A DNA stretch of 64,000 nt from Immersiella caudata (Eukaryota > Ascomycota > Sordariomycetes > Sordariales > Lasiosphaeriaceae). The stretch spans positions 2,170,001-2,234,000 of the forward strand of contig JAULSU010000001.1 in assembly GCA_030512335.1 (NCBI GenBank). Direction: 5' to 3'. Position 1 is the first letter of the stretch; the number at the start of each line of letters is the position of its first letter. Below, piece by piece: positions 22,742 through 34,849 of this stretch. The notes beneath the pieces are model-generated. The model was not told the DNA's origin. It searched no databases and was given only the letters and a program-made list of their open reading frames with translations. The translations under genes and the position numbers were made by a program.

Positions 22742-23921
22742 ATGCTGTCCAGAGCTGCCCGACCGGCTTTGAGAGCCGGAGCTGCCGCCTCGTCCCGGTA
22801 AGTGCCCCCAAACCTGACTGAGCGGAAGACAACGAACACGCACGATGCAGCGCAATTGGATCGGCATGGGCCGTTGCGGCACCGAGGACAGCATGGGGGA
22901 CAATTTATGAAGCAATTGGAGCTATGCTGACGATGGAATTGTTGCAATTGGAACAGAGTGGCAGCTGCGCCGAGCTCCGCGGCCAACTTCGCGACCCTCC
23001 GTGAAATCGAGGGCCGCCTCAAGTCGATTCGCAACATCGAGAAGATCACCAAGACGATGAAGATTGTGGCCTCGACCAAGCTCACACGTGCCCAACGCGG
23101 CATGACCGAGTCGCGCAAGTACGGAGAGACCAGCAACGAGGTGTACGCGTCGGCGGAGACCAAGGCCGCCGAGGTCGAGGGCAAGAAGAAGCTCATCATC
23201 GTCTGCAGCTCCGACAAGGGTCTCTGCGGTGGCATTCACTCCGGTCTTTCCCGTTACATCCGTCGCGAGGCTGTCTCCAACCCCAACTTCGACCTTGTCA
23301 TCCTCGGCGAGAAGTGCAGGTCGCAGCTGTCTCGAACCAACGCCCGGAACATCGTGCTCAACTTCGCCGGCGTGGGCAAGGATGTCCCCACCTTCGCTGA
23401 TGCTCAAGCCATTGCCGACCAGGTCGTCCAGCTCTCGGGTGACTACAGCGAGGTTGAGATTATCTACAACAAGTTCATCAACGCCACCAGCTACGAGCCG
23501 TCCACCATTGCGGCATTTTCCGAGGAGACCTTCCTCGCCTCCCGTACGTCATGGTAGATTTCGCGAGAGTTCCGGTGCAATTTTCTGACTTGAATTGATT
23601 AGCCAACTACTCGAGCTTTGAGGTCGAAGAGGAGGTTCTGCCCAACCTCCGGGAATACTCCCTTGCCAACTCCCTTTTCTGGGCTCTTTCTGAGGGCCAC
23701 GCATGCGAGATCTCTGCCCGCCGCAACGCCATGGATGTAAGTGTTTTTTCACCAACACTCTGTTTGATCTGATCTGACTTTGCTCTCCGTAGAACGCTTC
23801 CAAGAATGCTGGTGAGATGATCAATAAGTACCAGATTCTCTTCAACCGCACCCGTCAAGCCGTCATTACAGGCGAGCTGGTTGAAATTATCACTGGTGCT
23901 ACCGCCTCGGAGGACATGTAA
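22742..23921 (+). CDS. ATP3: Mitochondrial ATP synthase F1 gamma subunit
   Basis: Central rotor shaft of F1, turning inside the alpha3-beta3 ring. Four exons (22742-22797, 22957-23543, 23603-23736, 23793-23921) join to 301 residues, the normal size. Residues 1 to about 25 (MLSRAARPALRAGAAASSR) form a mitochondrial targeting peptide. The N-terminal helix contains IRNIEKITKTMKIVASTKL, and SSDKGLCGGIHSGL is the conserved middle block. The C-terminal helix ends with KNAGEMINKYQILFNRTRQAxIT and then GATASEDM. Nothing is unusual in the coding sequence. The first intron (159 bases) is long for this window. Confidence 0.98.
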
Positions 23922-24105
23922 AAAGTATAGTTGTAGAAGCAGAGCACCGATAGACGAGAGAGGAGAGCCTAAACCTACGTACTGCCTGTAAGAGGGAGGA
24001 AAGGGGTGGCCAGTTTCCCTTTGTGTACTACCAAGATATCAAAGAGTTCCTGCTCCCTCTTTGTCTTTGGCAAACCGCACCGTCTGTGTATAAGCCCAAT
24101 TTCCT

Positions 24106-24111
24106 GAATAA
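24106..24111 (+). terminator. AATAAA polyadenylation-type signal
   Basis: A perfect AATAAA about 185 bases after the ATP synthase gamma stop codon is a plausible polyadenylation signal. Confidence 0.35.
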
Positions 24112-24420
24112 ATTTTATCCGTAATTTCATCTGGCTCAGCTGATACCATGCTGAGCCATGGTCCACAGGGCACTTGGTTCGGTTTTTCCACCTTAGCAAC
24201 TCGAAGGGGATGGAAGCCACATCCTAGCTTTGAGTTTCTTCTGATGTCTAACGGTCCACTCGCCACCCGAAAAAGACACAGATTTTTTTCTTTGCAACAG
24301 CTATGTTTCATCCCAACCATCAGTTTTTCCAGTTTACTTCAGCCACACCCTAGGTACCTTAGATAGTCAGAGACGCCCATGTGCTTTCCACACAGCCCCA
24401 TTTCTCGTCAAGGACTCAAA

Positions 24421-24456
24421 TTTCCATTTCCATTTCCATTTCCATTTCCATTTCCC
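24421..24456. repeat. TTTCCA hexamer tandem repeat
   Basis: Five perfect TTTCCA units and a sixth ending in C. A simple microsatellite in the intergenic region. Confidence 0.95.
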
Positions 24457-24665
24457 AGAAATGGACACACATAGGACTCAACGATAATTACTTGACAATA
24501 CCGTAATAGGTTAGGTAGATGTGCTTTTTTCTCTCTCTTCATTTCCCCTTTTCGTCTCGAACCCTGAAGACAGCCTCATCCTCATCATTCGTCACATTCA
24601 CACCCAGGCACTACTCACTACTCGCTTGCACTCTAATTGGTCGAGCCGCCACACACACTGCAACC

Positions 24666-24941
24666 ATGTCAATTCAAAACAACAGCACCACCCAGGCCGC
24701 AACCCAGTCCCAAACAAACGCCAAGGGCCATGTTCCTGTTCCTGTGATGCCAACTACAATACAACGGATATAGCCTCTTGCTCAACGAATGGCAGAGGGG
24801 AAGGTGAGAGAAGAAACCCTTGCGCTTGGCAACAAGAGCGATATAGCTCCGTCTCGTAAGACGGAAGGACCCCCCGTCTTCCTATGGGTGGGCAGATCAG
24901 CAAGTAGGCAAGCCTCCATATCAGAGCACCAGCCTAGGTGA
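24666..24941 (+). CDS. Doubtful small gene with an in-frame TAG
   Basis: A weak candidate. An ATG at 24666 opens a 35-codon frame (MSIQNNSTTQAATQSQ start) that ends in TAG at 24771-24773. The same frame continues for 56 more codons (RMAEGKVREETLALGNKSD region) to TGA at 24939-24941. The TAG would vanish if 24732-24773 were a 42-base intron (GTTCCT donor, GATATAG acceptor), which is shorter than the others here. A pyrimidine-rich promoter-like stretch precedes the ATG. No family recognised; it may be chance. Confidence 0.25.
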
Positions 24942-24978
24942 AATACACGCTAATATACTGTCCGACCTCGCCGAATTA

Positions 24979-27900
24979 TCACTCCATCTCAATGTCGCTC
25001 ACCTCACTCTCCGCATAGCTCTCCACTCTCTTCTTGCTCCTCCTGCCTTCTTCCTCCAAGCTAGCGCTTCCCGCGGGCGGTGGTGGTGGATGCTCAGCCT
25101 CGTACTTCACTTTCAGCTCCGTAGCCTTGCGGTCCCAGGCGGCGCCTTCCTCCTTCCATGCTGCCATTGCCCCGGCGTGTACCTGCTTCTGCTCCTCTGC
25201 TAGCTTCATAAAAGGGGCTTTGGTCTCTTCGGTTGCGTCCCGCCACATCTTTGCGCTCATTACTCTGACTTCGTTGGCGCTGGCCTTGCCCTTGCCAGGT
25301 CTACGACCCTCTTCACACTTGCGGCGGGCGTCTTCATGATGCGCCTTGCTGTAGAAGACATACGCGTTCGTTGCGGGTCTGCTTGGGGCCAGTGGCCTGA
25401 GGCCGATTTGCGCAACGATGTAGTCCCACAGCTCGATCTCATAAGCCTCAGCTTGTGCGCGGACGGGGTCTTTGCTCTCGGCGACTTTGCGCTTCAGTGA
25501 TTGAGACGTCTCCTTGGGGATGATCAACGGGGTTGGAACCTCAATGGGCCCAAGCATGACATCGAGAACCTCAGATGCAGCACGCAGGCCCGAAAGATAG
25601 GCGCCGTGAACAGTAGCAGGATGCGTCCCGGAGGTATGCTCGCCGGCGAAGAACAGGTTGCCAATCGGTCGAGCCATAGTGTCATAGTCATCAGCCTTCA
25701 TGTTCGGGCCAGCGGATGAGTAGCTACCTCGGGCAAACTTGTCTGATGCCCATCTGGTAACAACTGTCTCCACGGGATCTGGGACTTTAGTTTCCCCATA
25801 CACGCCACGGAGGATCGTAGTTGCTTCTGCCACCAAGTCATCGTTGCAGGTCTGCTCGGTATCGAAGCCTGCATCACCCGCCATCAATGCCAACAGCACC
25901 GGCAAGCCGCTGGTCTCGGTAACGTTGAACCACTGAAAGAATCGTCCTCTTTGTGAAGCATAGTCCTTCTGGTCCAGACTATTTCTGTTGGTCGGCATCC
26001 TCAACACACCGAAAATATCTCGGCTCATGTCCCAGAATGGCTCCTTGTATACTAGTATGACTTTGTTGAGAACGCCGAATCCAAGCCGGTCGATGGCATT
26101 CTGCTTCCAGGATGGTAACGGGGGGTCGAACTGAATGCTGCCGTGTTTAAGAACACCCAAGGGTATTGTGTTGACCACATAGTCAGCTTCGACCCTGAAT
26201 CCGTCCTCGCATTCTACCATCGCCATCCGGCTTGAGCCATCTGTGGAGTACGTGATCTTGCTGACAGGTGACTTTTGGCGAACGTCTAATGGTGTAGGAA
26301 GATGCATGAGACCCCTGGGGACGCTTTGATACCCCCCGACGACCATGGTATGGCTTCCTTCCCATTCATTTCCGGCGTCGATGTCCCATCCCTGGAGACT
26401 GAGCTGGTGGTAGTTAGTTGCGTTACTATACTCGAGATTCGCAACATGCCAGTTCATAAGCCGGTAGTCTTGCGCCGTCAGATCTACAAGGTCTTTGTAC
26501 TGCGCCATGACACTGTCCGTAACGCTCCCGAGTGTCGCGTCGGGTTGCTTGGTCGCTGGCTCAAAATCGAGATCTGCATCCTCACTGACACCCTGTTTCA
26601 GCGACCATCCCATCAGCTTCGCTTTTCGCGCAGCCCTCAACGCCCCGGGCGTTCCTGGTTCGGTGTGTATCCGACCGGTAGCGCGGTCGGTGGAGATGGG
26701 AACGAGGTTCACCTGCGGGGCGATGTTCTGTTCCGAGACAGGCGGTGCATGCGGTTGAGCTGCAGCCGCCTCTTCCGTTTGTCTTATGGTTTTGTGCGTC
26801 TCTGCTGCGCTATCCTTGCCCTCGTCGATCAAGTCCCGATTTCCTTCAATTAGTTTGGACGGCGGCTGTTTGAACTTGTACTCGCTAACGCGGTCGAGGC
26901 AGTCGTTGTAGAGGGATTCGACCAGTTGGTCCCGCACCGGGTCTACAGGTTTACCGGCAGAGTCATAGAGCGTCGTGTCCGGTCGCAATGGCCGATACGG
27001 GAGACCCAGCTGCCCGCGCAGAAGAATGTTCAATGGATTGCCCCTATCGAATCCAGTGATGATCATACCTCCCATCTCGGCAGTGAAGCGTTTATCTTTG
27101 AAGGCTTCAGGGATATTCTTTGGCCTGGTCTTGAAGGCTTTGGAGTATACCCTCCCACCCAGGCGGTTCCTCCCCTCAAGAACGACGACCATTGGTGGAT
27201 CTTCACCACGGTCCCGAAACTTCTTTGAATATTGCAGAAATAACCCCTCAAGCTGTCGTGCGCAACCAAGACCCGACATGCCTGCGCCAAGGACCACGAT
27301 AGTTTTTCGTTTCCTGGCGCTGGGAGATTCTTTGATCGACTGTTTACGAGCTGACCGTATCTCCACACATCCGAAGTTGATGAAGCCTCGACGGACTAAC
27401 CAGTCGAAGCACACGCTAGCTACGTCGAACCAGCGGGTGTCTTTGGCGCATCCGACAGCCTCCTCGCGTGTGACGGCGATCTGGGGATTTCGGACCCATA
27501 ACCTCAGAATACCATTTCGGATATTCAGATAGGTGGTGACCTGGGTGTGGCTAATGTGATCGCGGAGCATCACGTACTCCTCTTCGTGGAGGTAGTAGGG
27601 GTTGAGCCTAGACGCCTCTGCTGCAGCAATGCATTGCACTGCATACTCGGCGAGTGGCAAGTCGGTAGGAAGGGACACTTTTGGCCGGACATCATATCTT
27701 CGCCGCGGCGCACTAGATGGTTGCGGTTGGCTGATCACCTGGGGAACCGGTGCGGCAGCCTCCTTACAACTGTCTACATCGACTGGGGTGGTCGCCTTGC
27801 TCGATTGAGATTCGGGGACCGATGACAAGTCAGAATGCTCCGATGTAACCGAGAGCGACGAGCCAGAAGACGACAACGCTACTGCAAGAGGAGGAGGAAT

Positions 27901-28462
27901 AGTGGGAGCTATGATTTGTGGTGAGGCAGGTGGTGGTGACGGTAGGGGATCTAGCATCGCTGGGGGCTCTGGCGACGGCGGAGGGGAGGGTGAGCTGGCA
28001 TTTAGTTAGCTTCACAGGGACCACTGACGCAAGTGCACATTGGGAGGTGGCCATGGGATGAACATACGCAACATGTTCGGATTCAGCCTCAGACTTGATC
28101 TCGGATTCGGCCACCAACTCCTGTTCCGGCCCTACTTCCGGTTCCAACTCGAGGGCTGGGCTCGGTGACCGGGGTGAGTCGACACTCATGGCGTCGACGT
28201 CCGTGGCCTCGGTCCAGACGACAATCTCGGAGGCGATGCACTTAGCACCGTCTGCCGATTCGTGAGGATTCGGACCGGATGTGGCAGGATTTTGTGAAAA
28301 GGTGTTGGAATGTTGTTGGGGGGTGGATGTGCCAAGTGATGGTGAGGCACGAGATGAGGCTCGAGACCGGGATTCCTTCAGATCCTCCGTCGTCGGCACC
28401 ACCCTCCCAGAGCCGCCGAGTACTTTTCTGTTTCCGTTCCGAACCCGCCAAGTGGTTCCCAT
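24979..28462 (-). CDS. LSD1-type histone lysine demethylase (SWIRM, amine oxidase, HMG box)
   Basis: Nuclear FAD-dependent amine oxidase related to LSD1/KDM1, removing methyl groups from histone lysine and acting on chromatin. Two exons (28068-28462, 27994-24979) join across a 73-base intron with a GCTAACTAAAT branch, for 1136 residues. A long Ser/Pro/Glu-rich N-terminus is followed by SWIRM (roughly residues 235-345), the FAD-binding KTIVVLGAGMSGLGCARQLE (about 362), and the substrate domain. The C-terminal FAD block is FFAGEHTSGTHPATVHGAYL. An HMG-box-like segment (about 1010-1110, SRPATNAYVFYSKAHHEDAR) precedes an acidic end. Where animal LSD1 has its coiled-coil tower there is instead an Ala/Gln/Pro-rich stretch. 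The start is the first ATG of the open frame; upstream exons cannot be excluded. Confidence 0.93.
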
Positions 28463-29245
28463 TCTATCGGGGGCTGCGGGATCACCAGGCGTAGCGGAGA
28501 CGTGGGTATGTAGGATATGTGTGTTGGCGGGAGGGCCGGTGGTGTGATCGTTCCATAGGCTGGCAGCCTTCCGAGTCCCTCCTGCGGGTCACGCGGGGAC
28601 GGGGACGGGCACTGCTGAGGGAACTGCCGGGGCCGAAGCTATAACGAGAGCCGTGCCCGAGTATCTGTATTGTTTTATCAGCACATGGTAGCTGGATATC
28701 GACAATGGGTGGAGGGCATCACGGCGCAGTGGGCCACAGGCAGTGCGTGTCAGGTGTCTGAGAGCCCGACGCTCCGGCACCGAGAAAAAAAAATGACTAA
28801 GATTATCAGTGGAAAGACCGGGTCGCTCTCTTTACCTTTGATACACATGTCGCCTTTTACCAGACCGTCTGTTACTTGCTGTGCATGGGCTGCAGCTCGC
28901 TCTTGAAGTCTTGTCTTTGGTCAATTGGTGTTTTGATAGCGAATTGGATCGGGTCTGAAGGCCCACTGTAGGTAGGTGATAAGTCAGTGGAGGTTAGCTG
29001 CAGAGAATGGGCCAGTCTATCACGTGAGGCTCTAGCGAGGTGAGGGGAAATTTGGTGGTGGTTCGGGCCGCTGTGATCAGCGCATGCGCCAGCTGTTTCA
29101 CCTTCGTCTGAGCTCCAGAAGCATCTTGTCTCCGCGATGGCTACAATCCTCAGTTGAGGTGTCTTTACGGAGTACGATGGCTCTCTACGCTTTTAACAAT
29201 GGTGTCCTCGAACTAAGCAAGTTCTTCCTCTTTATTAGCATCCCG
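28463..29245. other. Intergenic region between tandem minus-strand genes
   Basis: Promoter side of the demethylase gene and 3' side of Vps33. No gene recognised. Confidence 0.5.
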
Positions 29246-31612
29246 TCAGCCCCCTGCCGCCACCGCAGTGGTCGTGGGGTTTGGTGCCTCTTTGCCAAAT
29301 GTGCCCTTTTCGATAGCTGCCTCCATCATCCTGTTTCCGCTAATGATCGATGTTGTGCAGATAACAATGTTTCTCCTGGCTGCATGGGTTGGATACTTGG
29401 TCAGGGCCAGGCCAATTTCAAAAGACAGGGATTCTTGACATACCTTCTTCCTTCTTTGCGATGAAGCGAAGCGCCGCGATCTCGGTGAAGCTGATACCAC
29501 CAACAAACACAACGAACACCGTCTTCTTGTCACCGCCCCCCGACAGCAATGCCCGGGCCTTCACGGCCTTGTCTTCGCCCTTCTGGACTTCGTCAAAAGT
29601 CTGGCCTCGGGCATGCTTGACAGCCTCGTCGAATCCCCGCCAACCCTGAGCCCCCCCAGCGGCTGGCCCTGGGGCATTGGCTGCGCCGTTTCCTCGCGTT
29701 ATTGACAGCAGATACTGCTTCTGCAGAATGCACTGCACCAGTCGGATCGATAGGGGCGCGTACCCGCTGTAGACGTAGGCAATGTCGTTTGGGTCGTGCT
29801 CGTTGACCTCATCGACAATGAGCCGGAGCTGTTTTCGCAAATAAGTGTAGTTTGTTTTCGTTCCCGTAGCGCCCGCCGATCCCGTCATGGGTATCATGGA
29901 AGCCAAGGGCGACGATCTGGACAGGAACATTTGGAGCTTTTCCAGATTTTGAAGGGTAAGCAAATGTTGGTAGCCGTAGCTCTGGAGTATAAGACGTCGG
30001 AAATGATCCAGCTCTTTCGTTTTGATCCCGCCTGATATGCATGAATAAATGCACAAGAGCCTGAGAACCTGCGGAAGAGGTGTATCTCGGGCAATGAGCT
30101 CCTCGATGGCATCAAACTGGGACGATGGATCAGCTCCTGCGGCCAAATTCTGCTGAACTTCTAGAAGCTTGTTGAAGTTCTCGGTCCGAGTATGCTTCAT
30201 GATCTCCTCCGCCAGCCCCGTATGTATTTTGAGGCTCTGCTGTTCGGCCTGGTACCCGGGCAACTTCTGAACAAATGCCTTCAACTCTGCAGTTGTTCTC
30301 GAGCTATGCCTGCTCTCGTAGTCACTTTGCAAACGACGGGCAATCTTGTTCAGCAAACTCCCCACGATGGCAAAGTTGGCGTCGCGAAGTTGATCGAACA
30401 GTTTGTCTGATGAGTCAAGCTGGATCTTGCGCTTGCGACTCTGCGTGCTGCTTGCTGGATTGGCGGCAGTAGCGGCGCTAGACGCATCTGTGGCAGCTTG
30501 TTGTTGTGGTGCTGCCCCGACAACTGTGGAGTCGACGTCCGTCTGGCTATTTTGGATCCCAAAAACCTCATCTATCAGACCCTCGTACGTCAACTGCGTG
30601 AGGAGCGGTGTGACAAAGTCAACCTCCCGGTCGATAATGATAACGCTCTCGGTGGTCGTGCTTGGGGTCAGGCCAATCTTGTCCGTTTCGTTCACATCTT
30701 CGCCCGCGAGCAGCTCCTGCCGCATGCGCCCCAACAGCTCAGCCATGCGCTTGGCGTTGTCTCCTTTGCCGATGATGCGAGGGAAGAGTCCATGTTTTTG
30801 CTGGATTCCCATTAGAGCCTTGGCAAGAAGAAAAATCGAGGTTGGGTCTTTCGCAAGGTAGAGGTCTTCGAACGAGCTGTCCAGCTCCAGTGACAAGAGG
30901 TCCTTGTCCAGAGGAAAGAAGTAAAGGGGCAGCTCGGTGACATTTGTGTCACCCAGTACACCGGCCTCCTCTAGGATTTTGTCTGAGAGTAGCGTGCGCC
31001 GAGGCACCCAGATGATGTGGAATTCGTGTGGAGATTGGCTCTCGCGCTGTAATCGTTTTATCTGGTCTGGGCGGTTGTCAGCATTCTACAGACACAATCA
31101 CAGAACGGTGGTAGGCGAAGTGGGCGACGTCGCCTCGTCCCACTGGAGTGAGCGCCGTGAGAACCGCTCCGGCAGTTTACCAGCACCTCTGGGTATTTGT
31201 AAAGAGGGCAAGATAGGGGGGGAAGCGCTCTGACCTGCAATGGCATGAGCATGCTTAGCAGACTCGCCCCGCGCAATGAAGACGACATTGCGCTGGCTGG
31301 CATCGGTATTCTTATTCTCAAGAAAGAAGAAGTTGTCGACACCGTAATCGCGTAGTGTCGAGGCCTTGACAATCACACCAAGAGGGCCAGCCAATTCTTT
31401 TTCAATAACTAGGTTCTTCTTCCCACGCACCTAAGTTACGCGCGACGCGCGGCTGTCAGTTCAGCGTTGCGCCAACAGCGACCGTTGACCACGAACATCA
31501 GGAGATTGGTGTGCGAGGCAAGGAATGGACTTACTCCTTCTAGGAGATATAGGAGATCTTTCCGGACCTTCTCCCTGACCTGTTCCGTGTCAAAGCCCGC
31601 GTGAGGAGCCAT
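29246..31612 (-). CDS. VPS33: Sec1/Munc18-family protein Vps33
   Basis: SM protein of the HOPS and CORVET tethering complexes, which chaperones SNARE assembly at endosomes and the vacuole. Four exons (31535-31612, 31235-31430, 29444-31066, 29246-29379) give 676 residues, the usual size. LLEGVRGKKNLVIEK and DQIKRLQRESQSPHEFHI link the first exons. FPRIIGKGDNAKRMAELL, SVIIIDREVDFVTPLLTQLTYEGLIDE and YSGYAPLSIRLVQ are SM-family landmarks, and CTTSIISGNRMMEAAIEKG ends the protein. An Ala/Gln/Ser-rich insertion (about residues 265-300) sits in a surface loop as in other filamentous fungi. Splice phases agree throughout. Confidence 0.96.
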
Positions 31613-32491
31613 GGTCAGAGCTCTCCATGAGCCGTCTGAGTGTGTTGTCGGAGCTGGAGCTCGGCGATCAAGGTGTTGCGGGACCAGTGAAGTAGGCCGG
31701 GCAGCTGCACCTTGGCGGCGGGGCTCTCGCTGAGCTCCCCACTCATTCTACCACCGTGCGAAAACTGGGCTGTGAGCTCCTGCCCTCTCTGAGGACCTCT
31801 ACAGAGCCCCTATTCTTCAGGGATCCCAAGAAAAGCCCACATGACCAATACCCTCTAAGCTTTTACACGGTTTGACTGGGTGTGAAAGTCTTTCTTACCT
31901 GATCTCGTTCACATTCGAGAGGAAGGGCATACTACTATTTCATGCCATCAAGGTACCAGTTCCATTTCTTTTACATCGCACTGTGCAAGGCGACCATCAT
32001 CTCTTTGACGGCAGCCTGCAGAAGGCAACACGGATCTGATACCGGTCCATGTGCAGGCCAATGAGGATGGATAGAGAAATATTAATGGTGCCTGATTATT
32101 TATCAAGACAACCCTTCATCTACCTGAACTTAAGCTGAGCGAGATCACTCCGTCTTCGGGTGCTGCATCACACATCTGATACTCTTCGCTAAAGACAATA
32201 GTTCACAGCTCCAATAGCAGGAGCTTCAGCAGCACAACCTGCGGCCCAATCAACAAAGCCTGTCCTGCTGTTCTCTGCGCCATACCGAGACTCAGCATCC
32301 ATGCTCCAATGCATATTGCATCTTTTGGTAGACTTTCAGAGCTCCAAGCCAGTATCCCCTGGCGATCACCGCTCCTATGCAAATGTGACCTCCCAGATAT
32401 CGCTGATGCGCTTACAAAGCGAACGCCTGAGTCCTGATCTGCGAAAGCCAACATCGGGTCGAAGTAAGTCTCAGAGGATACCATGACTTTC
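31613..32491. other. Intergenic region between Vps33 and the E2 gene
   Basis: No gene recognised. It contains the Vps33 promoter side and the 3' region of the ubiquitin-conjugating enzyme gene. Confidence 0.5.
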
Positions 32492-33093
32492 TCAGACGTT
32501 GTTATCGTGGTAGTAAAAGTCAATGTCCTTCGGGCGCAGCCGGTTTGCTTTGACAAATTCTTCGTCGCCTGGTGGTCGCTCATCCTTCGTATTTCCCGTC
32601 AGCATGCTCTGCAGGCTCATGCAGACGCTCTCGACATTCTGGACCGGACTCCAGCCCTGCTGGCCAAGCAAGTCGAGGCAGATGATGCCATTCGAGTAGA
32701 TGTGGGGGTGTATGGGAATCGGTCGGTCTGCCAACTTCACGAAAGTGACCTCAGGGGGTTCTGGGCCGATCGTCAATCACAGGGTAACATGCGCAATGGG
32801 CAATGGGACGGGACCTACCGATGGGGTACGAGGAGCCAAACTTAAACTTGAGCCTGTACGTCTGGTCCTGGTACAGCGGGTTGTTGTCCAAGACCTGGAT
32901 GTCCAAGAACCACTCATCGAGGTTGTCGGCCTGTACCAATGTGATTCCGGGCGGAAGATCGTTGGTGATCTGTGGAGCCGTCGCGTCAGTCGCGGTCCAA
33001 ATGATCCCGAGCTTACACCGCAGCCCTTCTTCTCCGTACCTTCTGGAGCTCCTTCGCCAGCCTCTTAGCCGCAAACTGAGCGGTCGGGGGCAT
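32492..33093 (-). CDS. Ubiquitin-conjugating enzyme E2, UBE2W-like
   Basis: E2 enzyme carrying ubiquitin as a thioester on its catalytic Cys. Three exons (33040-33093, 32819-32969, 32492-32760) join in phase to 157 residues, a single UBC domain. The fold is clear: FAAKRLAKELQKITNDLPPGI, WFLDIQVLDNNPLYQDQTY, FGSSYPIEPPEVTFV, then IHPHIYSNGIICLDLL with the active Cys. The usual HPN motif reads HPH, and the C-terminus is short and polar (DIDFYYHDNNV). Both are marks of the UBE2W group, known in animals for modifying protein N-termini. That activity is inferred from family only. Confidence 0.93.
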
Positions 33094-34849
33094 GTTTACT
33101 ACCAGCCACGATTTCGCACAGCTGTGATGGAGCTTGTAGAGTCGTCAAAAGGCCGATTATGCGCGATGCGTGGTGGGGTCAAGCGGAGAGGGGCAGATCT
33201 GAATGCGCTGAACTTTGGTGCGTTGACAAGTCTGGACGTGCAGCGTCTCTGATGAAACCCTATTCCCCCGAAACGCCGTCAAAATAAGAGAGGAAACAAA
33301 GTATTAACCTAGGCGCCCTCATGAAACCTTGACTGAAGTTGGAGATGGGGCGTTGCGGGGTTGTGTCGATGTGTAATAGAGGTTCAGTTGGCGAACGGAC
33401 ACCAGTGATGTGTCGGTCACTCGCAGCCTCCCTGGCAGCCAGCTGGTGATACCCGGATAGGCCAGCCCAGCTGGGAGGAACCGAGCACGGGAGGCCAAGC
33501 GCCGGAGGCTTGGTGCCAGATCATTGGCCCGAGCGTGCTTCTTCCAGGCGGCCCACAGCAAACCAGATGGGCAATCGATCATCTTTGTGCCATGTGTCTA
33601 TGCGCCACATCCGTAAGTGGGATGAATGCCCGATGGTTAGTCACAACCACAAACTTTTTTCTTGGATGCCTCTGAAGGCCCGAGAGAGGAGATAGAATGG
33701 GCTAGTCAGTCAAATAACATCAACTGCCCGACACAATAGGAGAGGCATCAAGAGCGCAGCCTTTCGTCCCTTGATGCGACCAACCGAAGCCCTTTGCAGA
33801 TGCCGTGCGGCGACCCACCACACCTGTCGCAGCCCACACGCTGGGAAATTTACGGCCCTAGGCCCATAGGTTGGTTGACGAGGCTGAGCCGCCGTCTGTC
33901 AAATGGCCTCTGGGCGAAGCGCAGTGTGCCATACACATTTCATCTCGCCACTGCACGGAATTGGGGGGCGGTGCGCCTTCGTGATCACAGTGACCGAGAG
34001 AGAACGGCCTGAGCTTCGTTCTTAGCCATGCAGACAAGCACAGTGAGATAATAGAGGAGCCCGGATTACCAGTAAGCAGTAGTGATGTAAGCTGTCCCAA
34101 GCTGAAGGACGCGAATGTGCAAGATAACCTGCTGCCTGAAAGTTTTTCTGGGGTCTTCAATCCTAGGTAGGCACCGTGACAAAGGATCGTCGAGGAGCCC
34201 GGCATCGAGGTCAACGGCCGCACCTTAAGGCTCGTGTCCCTTGGACCCACAGCAAATTGAGGGGCCAAACCACCAAAGCCCCTCCCGCTTGACTTGAGGG
34301 GTGGGCGGAGCTGGTATCACGGCCGGATCTAACACTGATGTGGTGGGAATAAGGCATATTCCTACAGCCTAGCTCAGGGGTTGGCTTAAGCCTCTTGTTT
34401 GTCAGAATTCTGGCATTGGACACACAATGCAGCAAATGCTGCCCCGGAGGTTACCAACAACGGTGCTGCTGAATATTAGATAGACGTCCCGTCTGGTTTC
34501 TGTTCCCCCCGTTCGCCCAAGGCTCCCAGTCACGGCGGGGTAACCAGCCCAATTCTATGTTGCCAAGCACCCGACCTTCCAAGGTACTCCTGCTCTCGCA
34601 CCCCATACCTATTCAGCTTCCTCAGCCGCTCCTCCGCCGTCACCTCCCCGCTACTTTTCCCCAGCGCATTCCCGATATCTGACGGGGTCGTTCATTGATT
34701 GAAGCGAGCCGACGAGGCAAAGACGGCGATCCCGGGCTCTTTGTGCACTCATATCTGTTGCGCCTCACCCCGCATCCGCCCGCAGCCCTAGCCGCAGCCG
34801 GCCACGACAAAACGATATCACCCTTGAAAGACTGTAGGAGCTTGATATC
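33094..34849. other. Divergent intergenic region, 1.8 kb
   Basis: Lies between the start codons of the E2 and CaM-kinase genes. I see no supported gene; open frames on both strands are short and unlike proteins. Confidence 0.5.

Larger units (their letters stand above)
23922..24665. other. Intergenic region with a hexamer microsatellite
   Basis: Contains the 3' region of the gamma-subunit gene, the TTTCCA repeat at 24421-24456 and a long pyrimidine-rich stretch at 24520-24600. No supported gene. Confidence 0.5.
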
